Positions 1 through 7,095 are shown, numbered from the stretch's first letter. The stretch is DNA of 9,707 nucleotides from Desulfobacteraceae bacterium (GCA_030642545.1 DAOWNP010000071.1:1-9707), one strand, 5' to 3'. Numbers and translations: made by a program. Notes: generated by a model from the sequence alone, not told the origin.

Positions 1-248
1 GCTGAGCTCGAGTTTTAATCTTGATTCTTTTCAAAAAAATCATATTGCCATTTCTCCCTTTTCAGTATTTATTTTTTACCAAAAAAATATCATAAAACAA
101 AAATCAATGCTTGCACTTTCTTGCTATACTTTTTTTATTAAACATATAAAAGTTATAGATATGCAATTGGCCTGTATGCAAGGGCTGACATGAGGGGCTG
201 GGAAAAGCGTGGCTGTGGCCTTGAAAACAATTAAAAAGATAATTTTTA
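1..248. other. Intergenic, no gene; G+C-rich patch inside
   Basis: I find no convincing coding sequence on either strand. Most of the stretch is very A+T-rich with poly-A/T runs. About 168-225 is clearly richer in G+C than its surroundings and carries three copies of GGCTG (182-187 and 195-200 as GGGCTG, then 211-215), with GGCC at 169-172 and 217-220. This patch ends just before the transposase remnant begins and may be debris of the same mobile element or part of a small structured RNA. Neither can be shown from the sequence alone. Confidence 0.4.
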
Positions 249-590
249 ACCGACCCCGATGCCAGTTTTATGAAGGAACGAGAAGGATGTATTAAAACTA
301 ATTATAATTCTCAGGCAAGTGTAGAAGAAGAAAATCAATTTATTTTAGCTTGTGATGTAACAAATGAATGTAATGATAAAAAACAGTTAATTCCTATGAT
401 TGAGCAAACTGAAAATAATATAAGAACAAACATAGATATGTGTAAAGCAGATAGTGGATATCATAGTGCAGATAATCTTTATCTAATATCTGATAGAGCA
501 AATATGTTTATAGATGATCCAAATAAAAAAAGAGTAAATAATGAAAATTTTGCGTTTTATTTTTGCATCCGCCTGTCGACAGGCTGTTAA
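249..590 (+). pseudogene. Transposase remnant, DDE type, IS1182-like
   Basis: The reading frame opens after a TAA at 240-242. From about 249 it reads TDPDASFMKEREG, then NYNSQASVEEENQ, then DVTNECNDKKQLIPMIEQ, then ADSGYHSADNL. This order (TDPDA.. then YN.QA.VDE then DVTN..ND..QL.PM then AD.GY.S.ENL) is characteristic of the catalytic core of IS1182-type transposases. The ND and AD.GY acidic positions belong to the DDE core. The N-terminal DNA-binding half and the C-terminal third, with the last catalytic Glu, are missing. Only about 95 residues of an expected 450-550 remain. The last 13 codons are not transposase: they read through a palindromic repeat (571-584) before a TAA at 588-590. The ATG at 270 is therefore not a real start. 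This is an inactive fragment, and I see no terminal inverted repeats of the parent element. Confidence 0.85.
551..584. repeat. Palindromic repeat, copy 1 (GCCTGTCGACAGGC)
   Basis: A perfect 14-bp palindrome lies at 571-584, preceded by GCGTTTT (552-558) and GCATCC. The same arrangement recurs at 4362-4387, where GCGTTTT, GCATGC and then CCTGTCGACAGG appear in the same order with about 6 bp less spacer. Two copies of such a G+C-rich palindrome with a shared 5' flank in an AT-rich window indicate a dispersed repeat. Here it has been joined to the broken transposase frame. Confidence 0.7.
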
Positions 591-608
591 GGAAATATAG
601 ACTAATAA

Positions 609-621
609 AGAGATTACCTCT
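609..621 (-). terminator. Weak hairpin downstream of fumarase
   Basis: On the minus strand AGAG, a five-base loop and CTCT are followed by TTATT, 11 bases past the fumarase stop. The stem is only 4 bp, so it is a weak candidate for transcription termination. The stronger palindrome at 571-584 lies further downstream but has no T-run on the minus strand. Confidence 0.2.
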
Positions 622-631
622 GAAGAGATTT

Positions 632-2239
632 TTATAAAAACTGCTCGAAAAAGTCATTACCTTTATCATCAATTATAATAAATGCCGGAAAGTTTTTAAC
701 TGTGATCATAAAAACAGCTTCCATGCCCAGTTCTTCGTATTCAATTGTTTCAATATTGGTTATACATTCCTTACCTAACAGTGCAGCAGGACCACCTATG
801 GAGCCAAGATAGAAGCCCCCGTATTTTTTACAGGCATTTGTTACTTCTTTTGAACGGTTGCCTTTTGCTAACATAACAAAAGACCCTCCGTTTTTTTGAA
901 ACAGAGGAACATAAGGATCCATTCGTGCTGCTGTTGTAGGTCCAAAAGAGCCTGAATGATAGCCTTTTGGTGTTTTTGCAGGACCTGCATAATAAATTAT
1001 GTGTTCTTTAAAGTACCATGGCAGGGCATGGTCTTTTTCAAGACGTTCTTTAATGTTTGCATGAGCTATATCTCTTGCTACTATAATTTTACCGCTTAAA
1101 AGCAGTCTTGTTTCTACCGGATATTTACCTAAAAAAGACCTTATGTAGCTCATGGGCTTGTTTAAATCAAGATGTATGCTTTTATCTTCTTCTTCTGTTG
1201 GATGTGGGAGAAATCTGGCAGGGTCAGTTTCTAAGTTTTCAAGAAAAATACCGTCTTTATTGATTTTACCTTTGATATTTCTATCTGCATAACAACAAAC
1301 TCCAAGACCGATAGGGCACGAAGCACTATGTCTTGGCAGACGGATAACTTTTACATCATGAGAAAAATATTTACCTCCAAACTGAGCTCCTATTTTACAA
1401 TTAAAGGCAAAATCCTGCAGGATTTGTTCATGTTCCAAATCTCTGTATGCGTGTCCTGTTGAAGAAGGTTTGACAGGAAGAGAATCTAAGTAACCTGTTG
1501 ATGCCAGTTTTACAGTTTTCATTGTCATTGCGGATGAAAGTCCGCCAACAACAAATATTATGTGATATGGAGGACAGGCTGCAGTACCGAGCTCTTTCAT
1601 TTTAGATGTTAAGAAAGGTATTAAAGAGCCTTCATTAAAAATTGCTCTGGTTTGCTGGAATAAAAACGTTTTATTTGCAGACCCCCCTCCTTTTGCAACA
1701 AAAATAAAATTATATTCATTACCATGTTTTGCATAAATATCAATTTCAGCAGGCAGATTGTTTCCTGTGTTAATTCCCGTATACATGTTTAAAGGAATTC
1801 TCTGAGAGTACCTGAAATAATTTTTTGTATAAGCGTTAGACACACCTTCTGATAATGCCTGACAATCATCTGATTCTGTAAAAACATACTGACCCTTAAA
1901 ACCTGTAATTAAGGCTGTTCCTGTATCCTGACAAAGGGGAAAAATTTTCTCAGATGCTATTACGGCATTTTTTAGCATTTCAAGAGCAACAAATTTATCA
2001 TTTTCAGAACTTTGTGCATCATCAATTATTTTTGCAATTTGTGACAGATGAGATGTCCTTAAAAAATGAGATGCATCTTTAAATGCTTGTTCTGATAATA
2101 GACTTAAGCCTTTGTTATCAACTTTTATTATTTTTATACCATCAAAATTTGTGTGTTTTATATACTTGTCACTTATTAACCGGTAATCAGTAGTATCTTT
2201 TTTTAAAGGAAATATATTTTGGTATACAAGCTGAGGCAA
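632..2239 (-). CDS. fumA: Fumarate hydratase, class I (iron-sulfur, fused alpha/beta)
   Basis: This is the cytoplasmic TCA-cycle/fumarate-respiration enzyme that interconverts fumarate and (S)-malate with an oxygen-sensitive [4Fe-4S] cluster. At 535 aa it matches the fused FumA/FumB form (about 548 aa) rather than the split two-subunit form. The three expected cluster cysteines are present: C103 in PLCQDTGTA, C222 in GTAACPPYH and C308 in HSASCPIGLG. The first two are 119 residues apart, as in E. coli FumA. The C-terminal (beta) part carries HSGSFGPTTAARMDPYV (428-444), the active-site signature, and the AKGNRSKEV segment (458-466). The start is TTG at 2237-2239: a GGAG ribosome site at 2246-2249 sits 6 nt upstream, and the only nearby ATG (2249-2251) hits a stop after three codons. 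It lies downstream of the radical SAM gene on the same strand but has its own likely promoter. The symbol follows the E. coli fused enzyme; fumB would fit equally. Confidence 0.95.
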   Translation of the reverse strand: MPQLVYQNIFPLKKDTTDYRLISDKYIKHTNFDGIKIIKVDNKGLSLLSEQAFKDASHFLRTSHLSQIAKIIDDAQSSENDKFVALEMLKNAVIASEKIFPLCQDTGTALITGFKGQYVFTESDDCQALSEGVSNAYTKNYFRYSQRIPLNMYTGINTGNNLPAEIDIYAKHGNEYNFIFVAKGGGSANKTFLFQQTRAIFNEGSLIPFLTSKMKELGTAACPPYHIIFVVGGLSSAMTMKTVKLASTGYLDSLPVKPSSTGHAYRDLEHEQILQDFAFNCKIGAQFGGKYFSHDVKVIRLPRHSASCPIGLGVCCYADRNIKGKINKDGIFLENLETDPARFLPHPTEEEDKSIHLDLNKPMSYIRSFLGKYPVETRLLLSGKIIVARDIAHANIKERLEKDHALPWYFKEHIIYYAGPAKTPKGYHSGSFGPTTAARMDPYVPLFQKNGGSFVMLAKGNRSKEVTNACKKYGGFYLGSIGGPAALLGKECITNIETIEYEELGMEAVFMITVKNFPAFIIIDDKGNDFFEQFL

Positions 2240-2245
2240 TTAATT

Positions 2246-2249
2246 CTCC
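2246..2249 (-). promoter_or_regulatory. Ribosome binding site GGAG that fixes the TTG start
   Basis: GGAG on the minus strand lies 6 nt before TTG (2239-2237). It overlaps an ATG whose frame closes almost at once (ATG GAG AAT TAA), so TTG is the only plausible fumarase start here. Confidence 0.7.
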
Positions 2250-2267
2250 ATGAATTCTTAGAGTTAT

Positions 2268-2334
2268 AATAAATATTATTTATATAGTTTATAGCTTTCT
2301 TGTTTTTAGATGGTCAAGTGAAATAATATTTATT
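2268..2334. repeat. Perfect 14-bp inverted repeat flanking the fumarase promoter
   Basis: AATAAATATTATTT (2268-2281) and AAATAATATTTATT (2321-2334) are exact reverse complements separated by 39 bp. The loop holds the -35 and -10 boxes assigned to the fumarase gene. The arms are pure A/T, so chance is a real possibility in this background. A perfect 14-bp match placed symmetrically around a promoter could still be an operator pair or a weak terminator for the radical SAM gene. Confidence 0.5.
2288..2317 (-). promoter_or_regulatory. Sigma70-type promoter for fumarase
   Basis: On the minus strand TTGACC (2317-2312) and TATAAA (2293-2288) are separated by 18 bp, each one base from consensus. Transcription would begin near 2281, giving a leader of about 40 nt before the TTG start and allowing fumarase to be expressed apart from the upstream radical SAM gene. 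Confidence 0.5.
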
Positions 2335-2358
2335 TTTAAAATATGATAGATAAAATTA

Positions 2359-4206
2359 TCAGCAAATATTTGCGTTTAATGGTTTAGTGTTAATAACTGG
2401 TGATTTGTTTTCTAAAACAGGAAAGGCAAATTGTTTGATATAGTTTTTAAACATGGCTTTTATTTCCGGATCTTTTTCAATGAAATAGAGTCTTTCAAAT
2501 GAACCTCTTATTTCATTTTTGGAATAGGCTACAGATTCAAGCCAGTCTTTATATGTACTTATTCCTATTTGAAAACCAAGTCCTGCAAGAGAATCAAAAA
2601 TTCTTCCAAATAAATTAGAACAACCATTTTGAGTTGGATATAATAAAGACTTACCTGCTATGTAAAGCCCGTTTATTAATGCGTTTAAATCTGCCCCTAC
2701 TTGTTGCATTGCTTCGTAAGCCATATAAAAAACAATTAAAGGACTGTTTTTTAAAGAATCAGTAATTGGCCGATTGCTTTCTGTAAGATCTGTAAGGCAA
2801 AGGCTGATAAAATATTCCATTGTTCCTTGCTTTCCATAGCGATAGACTGAGTTTTCCTGGCTTTCCATAAAGTTTTTTGATCCCGGAAGATCATTTAATG
2901 AAGTGGGTTGCAGTCCTATTTTGTTATTTACACAAAATTCTCCTACCTTTATTCCTGTATGATCATTAAGATTATTGAAATGATCAAATGGGAGGCCAAA
3001 AATAAAAGCACCATGGACTGATATTCCATAATCCTGAATGATTTTAATTTTTTGAGAGTAGTATTTTTCAACAGACAGACCACTTTTTTTTATCTCTTTT
3101 ACTGAATTTTTACCTATACTTTCTAAATTTCTTATATCCAATGATTCAAAACCAATAAAAAAGTGGGATGCTCCTGATTTTCTGAATTTTTTTAAAAGAT
3201 TAATGTTATTTGCAATATCAATAGATATTTGGGATGCATAGTTTATTTTTATTTTAGATTCAATTAATCTATCTAATATTGCGTGGAGCTTTTTTCCTCC
3301 AAGCAATATATTATCAGGAAGAAAAAAATATATTCTATTGCTGAAACTGTGTCCTTTTTTTTGATTGTTTATTATCTCATTTGCAAAATCATCTGCAGAT
3401 CTTGTGGTAAATTTTCTGTGATGTTTAGGTAGCGATGATACAGAACAAAAATTACAGGAATATGGGCAGCCAAGGTAAGGAGTAATAGGGGTTATTCTTG
3501 AAATATGAGCAAAAAAATGTCCGGCAACAGGTATTTTTTTTAAAAAATCCAGTTTAATATCAGGAAGAGTACAGGCGTTTTTATAACCCCAGTTTCCATC
3601 TTCAACAGATAAAAATCCAAAATATTCTTTCTTTTGCTGATTATTTTCTATATCAGATAATATTTCAGACAAAACCTTAAAATCTCCGGGCCCTGTAACC
3701 TGAGATATAATATTTTTATAAGGTGCATATTTTCTGATATATGTATTAACATCATTTTTACTTACTGAAACATGAATACCACCTATAATTACTGGTATTT
3801 TTGCATTGTTAAAAATAATAGCTGTTATGGCTGTTGCAGGAAAATTGGAACTTATTGATGTAATAAAAACAGCTTTTGGATTGTATCCCTTTTTTTTTAT
3901 AATATCATATATTGTCCGGTTTTTACCATCAGCTACAATAACTGTAGAATCTTTATCAATTTTTGATATAAGATTTGCCAGATAATACGATGCATAATTT
4001 TTTAAACCAAATTGTTCTACAAGACCCGGTCTTACTTTTTTTAAATCAAATTGTAAAAAATCAAGATAGTTATTTTCAGTGATGTTTTTACCATTTTTAT
4101 TTGTAACATATGAAATAATATCTATTGGCGTTATGGTTTTATCATCATATTTTTCCATTAAATTTAAACTTAATGGATTATACATAATATAATATTTTTT
4201 AGTCAT
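2359..4206 (-). CDS. Radical SAM protein with N-terminal B12-binding-like domain
   Basis: This 615-aa protein has an N-terminal Rossmann-like half (about 85-190). Its ITSISS strand and VIIGGIHVSVS turn (139-149, with GGxH) are typical of cobalamin-binding domains in B12-dependent radical SAM enzymes. The classical DxHxxG cobalamin-ligand motif is not visible, as in many members of this class. The radical SAM core follows: CPYSCNFC gives C247, C251 and C254 (Cx3Cx2C) for the [4Fe-4S] cluster that cleaves S-adenosylmethionine. The core continues with GFESL (352-356) and GAFIFGLPFD (399-408). Residues from about 440 to 615 form an extra helical-looking C-terminal region I do not recognise. The substrate cannot be assigned; relatives do C-methylations, ring closures and other chemistry on unactivated carbons. 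ATG at 4206 has AAGGA 6 nt upstream. It lies 183 bp after the VWA gene, across a hairpin-rich spacer, and 119 bp before fumarase. Confidence 0.85.
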   Translation of the reverse strand: MTKKYYIMYNPLSLNLMEKYDDKTITPIDIISYVTNKNGKNITENNYLDFLQFDLKKVRPGLVEQFGLKNYASYYLANLISKIDKDSTVIVADGKNRTIYDIIKKKGYNPKAVFITSISSNFPATAITAIIFNNAKIPVIIGGIHVSVSKNDVNTYIRKYAPYKNIISQVTGPGDFKVLSEILSDIENNQQKKEYFGFLSVEDGNWGYKNACTLPDIKLDFLKKIPVAGHFFAHISRITPITPYLGCPYSCNFCSVSSLPKHHRKFTTRSADDFANEIINNQKKGHSFSNRIYFFLPDNILLGGKKLHAILDRLIESKIKINYASQISIDIANNINLLKKFRKSGASHFFIGFESLDIRNLESIGKNSVKEIKKSGLSVEKYYSQKIKIIQDYGISVHGAFIFGLPFDHFNNLNDHTGIKVGEFCVNNKIGLQPTSLNDLPGSKNFMESQENSVYRYGKQGTMEYFISLCLTDLTESNRPITDSLKNSPLIVFYMAYEAMQQVGADLNALINGLYIAGKSLLYPTQNGCSNLFGRIFDSLAGLGFQIGISTYKDWLESVAYSKNEIRGSFERLYFIEKDPEIKAMFKNYIKQFAFPVLENKSPVINTKPLNANIC

Positions 4207-4211
4207 ATTTT

Positions 4212-4216
4212 ATCCT
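4212..4216 (-). promoter_or_regulatory. Ribosome binding site of the radical SAM gene
   Basis: AAGGA on the minus strand lies 6 nt before the ATG at 4206-4204, supporting that start. Confidence 0.6.
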
Positions 4217-4235
4217 TGGCAAATCCTTTATAACA

Positions 4236-4387
4236 TCGACAGGTTGCCTGCGGAATGAAAATTTCTTCCTCGTTCAAGGCAAAAAATAAATTTAACCACA
4301 GGCATACCCGTTGTATTCCGAGGATTAAATTTATTTTTTAACGCAGAAATTGGATAAATTAGCGTTTTGCATGCGCCTGTCGACAGG
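4236..4387. repeat. Structured intergenic repeat with three successive hairpins
   Basis: The spacer between the VWA and radical SAM genes is almost wholly self-complementary. Hairpin 1 (4244-4282) has TTGCCT/AGGCAA ends and an inner GGAA.GAAA/TTTCTTCC stem with one bulge. Hairpin 2 (4281-4339) has perfect 15-bp arms, AAAAAATAAATTTAA and its reverse complement, enclosing GGCATAC/GTATTCC (one mismatch) around a CCGTT loop. Hairpin 3 is the palindrome CCTGTCGACAGG (4376-4387). The block is bounded by TCGACAGG (4236-4243) and CCTGTCGA (4376-4383), which are inverted copies of each other. It ends 2 bp from the VWA stop codon. The 3' part (GCGTTTT, GCAT, palindrome) recurs at 551-584. This looks like a non-autonomous, MITE- or BIME-like element. 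I see no clear target-site duplication. Confidence 0.65.
4281..4339. terminator. Long hairpin after the VWA gene; possible terminator or processing site
   Basis: This is the central stem-loop of the repeat block, with 15 perfect A/T pairs at the base, an internal loop and a G+C-containing upper stem. On either strand the 3' arm ends in T6. It sits between the VWA stop and the radical SAM start, so it could end or attenuate readthrough. It is not a classical GC-stem/U-tract terminator, because the base of the stem is pure A/T. Confidence 0.35.
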
Positions 4388-4389
4388 TA

Positions 4390-6066
4390 TTATTTTATTA
4401 AAACAAGCATAGTTCGAGTAAATAATCGTTCTAAGCCTACTGCCAGAGAATTGATATTGTTCATAAAAAACAGGTTTTTAGGTGGAAAATACTGGCTTAA
4501 GAATTGCCTTGTTTGCAGGTTGCACCCGCATCCTATGGTATATAAATCAATATTGTTTTTATTACAATAGGAAATGGCACTGCTTATTCTAATTCCACAG
4601 TTTGAAGCACCATCTGTAATATGAATTATCATGTTGTTTTTGTATCTTTTATTTAACATTATGGCAGCACCAAGTATTGCCTGGCCTGAAGGAGTCTGGC
4701 CTGTTGGTAAAACAGAATATACAGTATCTCCATAAAAAAGTTGTGTTAAAACACAGCTTTTTTTATCTTCACAATATGAGAAAATATCTAAGTGATTGTT
4801 AAAACCCTTAGCTGCAGCTGCAAGGGAGACAAAAGCCTGTTCAGCTATTAACCATGGTCTGTTATGTCCTTCTTTTCCTGTCATTGAAGCTGAAGCATCT
4901 GCAACTATACAGATGTGCCAGAAATAATCAGGTGATTTGCTTTCTTTTAACTTAAAAACTCTTCCATCTATTGGGGACCTGTATAATCTTTTTGGATCAA
5001 GTTTTCCTTCAAGCATTCCACGTTTAAATCGTCTTTTTTTTGCTCTTCTTATTAAAGAGATCTGGGTTTTAAATATATGCTTTAGTTTTGCTACCTGCTG
5101 CATGTCCGGTTTTGTATTAGATTTTGCCATACCCTTTTTAAATATTGTAGGCATTATGCCTGATTGGGGATCAGAAACCGCTTTTATTATATTAACCGTA
5201 ATGTCAGCTTTTTCATGATCAACCTCTTCTAAAATCTGATTTGCAATGTCTTTGTCCATGCAGGAGTCTGACTGATTATCATCTGGATCATCTGGATCAT
5301 TTATCTTTTTTTCATTTTGGTTTTCCAATATCAGAGAAGGAGGTAAATATGGAAGAATCCAGTTATTAATTTTTAAAATCACTGCGGCAAGTTCATTCCA
5401 TAATTGAATATAAATATCTATTCGGGTATCTCTTCTTTCACCAACAGATTTTATTTGTACTATATTTTGAATTTTTGCTGTGTATTTGTTTAAAATACCA
5501 AGAGGTAATAAAAAATAAAAATGAAGTGATTTGTAGGTTTTATTTAAAATCTTTTTTTCAATCCAGATGTCAGCAAGGCTTTGATGTGTAGGCTCAACAA
5601 AAGGATCAGAGCTGTTACTCTGTATTTTGTTTTTTATAAAATTAAGTAAATATAGATTCCATATTTTTTCTTTTTTGGTATATTCATAAACATATATATA
5701 TTCAGAAGCATTAAAAATTGATTTAAAATAAGGTTCAAGTAAATCAGACATATACTTTGATCTGCTATAAACTTTTTCATATACCCATTCAGTCCACTCA
5801 ATAGATGCAATTCCATCTTTTAATACCTGACCAACCATAATGTCAAATGTATTAGAAGCGATAGGGTAATTGTTTTTTATCTGTTTTGTATTTATAATAA
5901 TTGAACTGCTTTTTAACTCAGGATCTATCATTCCTTCCCAGTAAACAGATTTTACATTTTGGCCAAGATATCCAGCTACCTTGCGAAGTGCTCTTAATCC
6001 AAAAGCAAGTTCTGTTGCTTTATCCTTGGAATAGTTAGTTCTCCAGTATTTTGAATAAGAAGTCAT
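4390..6066 (-). CDS. VWA-domain (MIDAS) protein, CobT/NorD/CbbO-like
   Basis: This 558-aa protein has a C-terminal von Willebrand factor A domain (about 380-550) with a complete metal-ion-dependent adhesion site: DASAS (390-394), T458 in PTGQTPSG and D485 in HITDGASN. Just upstream is a basic segment, RRAKKRRFKRG (340-350), then LEGKLDPKRLYR and DGRVF, resembling the linker before the VWA domain in CobT-type proteins. An acidic stretch, DPDDPDDNQSDS (257-268), separates this from an N-terminal half I do not recognise by function. The N-terminal half includes FDIMVGQVLKDGIASIEWTEW (74-94), aligned roughly where related VWA proteins carry a helical metallopeptidase-like segment, here without HExxH. 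It starts 19 bp after the AAA+ gene, and such ATPase-VWA pairs act together: the VWA subunit grips the target and its MIDAS metal couples to the ATPase. A GGAG lies 11 nt before ATG, a rather long spacing. The target is unknown, and cobaltochelatase is not implied because no CobN is present. Confidence 0.85.
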   Translation of the reverse strand: MTSYSKYWRTNYSKDKATELAFGLRALRKVAGYLGQNVKSVYWEGMIDPELKSSSIIINTKQIKNNYPIASNTFDIMVGQVLKDGIASIEWTEWVYEKVYSRSKYMSDLLEPYFKSIFNASEYIYVYEYTKKEKIWNLYLLNFIKNKIQSNSSDPFVEPTHQSLADIWIEKKILNKTYKSLHFYFLLPLGILNKYTAKIQNIVQIKSVGERRDTRIDIYIQLWNELAAVILKINNWILPYLPPSLILENQNEKKINDPDDPDDNQSDSCMDKDIANQILEEVDHEKADITVNIIKAVSDPQSGIMPTIFKKGMAKSNTKPDMQQVAKLKHIFKTQISLIRRAKKRRFKRGMLEGKLDPKRLYRSPIDGRVFKLKESKSPDYFWHICIVADASASMTGKEGHNRPWLIAEQAFVSLAAAAKGFNNHLDIFSYCEDKKSCVLTQLFYGDTVYSVLPTGQTPSGQAILGAAIMLNKRYKNNMIIHITDGASNCGIRISSAISYCNKNNIDLYTIGCGCNLQTRQFLSQYFPPKNLFFMNNINSLAVGLERLFTRTMLVLIK

Positions 6067-6085
6067 TGTAAAGTATACTCCAAAA

Positions 6086-6943
6086 TTATTTTATCGGAAG
6101 ATAAAGGCCATATTTATCTGGTTCTGCTTCTGTTTCGCCTGTTTCTACCTGAACTGAAAGAAGGAGAGATTCAAGTGTATCTTTTGATATCTGCAGGCTG
6201 TATATAAGCGATTCTCTTAAAGATGCACCAAGAGCAACAAGCTCAGATATCATCAAACTGTGCCTGATAGAAACACTGATTTCCAGTTCTTTATTGTTTC
6301 TTATTTTATTTACGAGCTTAAGAACCTGGTCTGTATTTGATTCTGAAATATTTGTTTTTCTCATTAGCACTTGTTTTTCAACATCATATGGCAGATAATT
6401 AAGATGTATTCTGTAAAATCTGTCTTTGAGTGCAGCATCTAACATATCTGTTCCTGAAAACTCTTCTCCTTCATTCATTGTAGCAAAAAATATAACTCCT
6501 GGTGCGACATCTACAATTCCTAATTCATCTATCCAGATACTTCTGTCTTCTGATAATACGGAAAACAGTTCATTTAATGCATGTGGGGATTCTGAGCGGT
6601 TGATCTCTTCTAAATGAATGACACATCCGGGTGTTTGAATTGCTTTTGGGAATAAAAATTCCTGATAATAGGTTTCACCGGATTTTAATCGCTGCTGACC
6701 AAAGAGTTGACCTGATTCAAGCAAAAGACCTATTTGAAAAGTTGCAAGAGGTCTTTGAAAAATATTTGCAAATTGTCTTACAAGTGTTGATTTACCACAA
6801 CCTTGATTTCCTGTAGCAAGAATATTTACAGGATGATTTTTAGACATGATATTAAATCTTTCAAGATTTTTTTTGTTTTCGTCTAAAATAAAAAAATTTG
6901 GATCAAGCCTGGGTACCTTGAGCTGCTTTAATAAATTTGTCAT
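6086..6943 (-). CDS. MoxR/CobS-like AAA+ ATPase
   Basis: This 285-aa cytoplasmic AAA+ protein has Walker A GNQGCGKS (45-52), Walker B CVIHLEEINR (107-116, catalytic acidic residues E112/E113), sensor 1 FFATMN (152-157), an arginine-finger candidate R175 in LKDRF and a sensor-2-like SIRHSL (226-230 region, R228). The EINRSESPHALNELFSVLSEDR stretch and the ...DRF..IHLNYLP ending of the core match the MoxR/CobS/NorQ/CbbQ group, ATPase rings that load metal or activate an enzyme together with a VWA partner. The next gene on the strand, 19 bp away, is such a VWA protein. The length fits the compact NorQ/CbbQ/CobS size. Start choice is secure: GGAGG lies 7 nt before ATG. It is the first gene of the minus-strand group, with a candidate promoter at 7096-7124. 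The client is unknown. Confidence 0.9.
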   Translation of the reverse strand: MTNLLKQLKVPRLDPNFFILDENKKNLERFNIMSKNHPVNILATGNQGCGKSTLVRQFANIFQRPLATFQIGLLLESGQLFGQQRLKSGETYYQEFLFPKAIQTPGCVIHLEEINRSESPHALNELFSVLSEDRSIWIDELGIVDVAPGVIFFATMNEGEEFSGTDMLDAALKDRFYRIHLNYLPYDVEKQVLMRKTNISESNTDQVLKLVNKIRNNKELEISVSIRHSLMISELVALGASLRESLIYSLQISKDTLESLLLSVQVETGETEAEPDKYGLYLPIK

Positions 6944-7095
6944 TTTTTAACCTCCAGGTTTTTTTAAATATAAGTAAATCAATCTATTCATATGAGCAGG
7001 TATTTTTTTAATTGAGATAAAAAAAATATTGTAAAATAACTATAAATTATGAAATAAAATAATTTTGTAAATTATATTGTTATGGAAATAATTTA

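Noticed and set aside
111..124. TTGCAC followed by TTGC, resembling a sigma54 site
   Set aside because: The -24 box reads TG instead of GG and the spacing to the -12 GC is 9 instead of 10.
4367..4570. Plus-strand open frame starting in the palindromic repeat
   Set aside because: It begins within the repeat and then runs antisense to the VWA C-terminus; no recognisable protein features.
4937..5218. Plus-strand open frame inside the VWA gene
   Set aside because: It lies fully opposite the linker and VWA-domain start of a well-supported minus-strand gene and has no family-like sequence.
5272..5300. Short tandem repeat of ATCTGGATC
   Set aside because: About two 9-bp units that simply encode the acidic DPDDPDD linker of the VWA protein; not a locus of its own.
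6426..6816. Two plus-strand open frames inside the ATPase gene
   Set aside because: Both are opposite conserved AAA+ motifs and have no independent support.
4390..6943. Naming the ATPase-VWA pair cobS/cobT
   Set aside because: Similarity is at the superfamily level, the N-terminal half of the VWA protein is not recognised and there is no cobN or other cobalamin-synthesis gene in the window.
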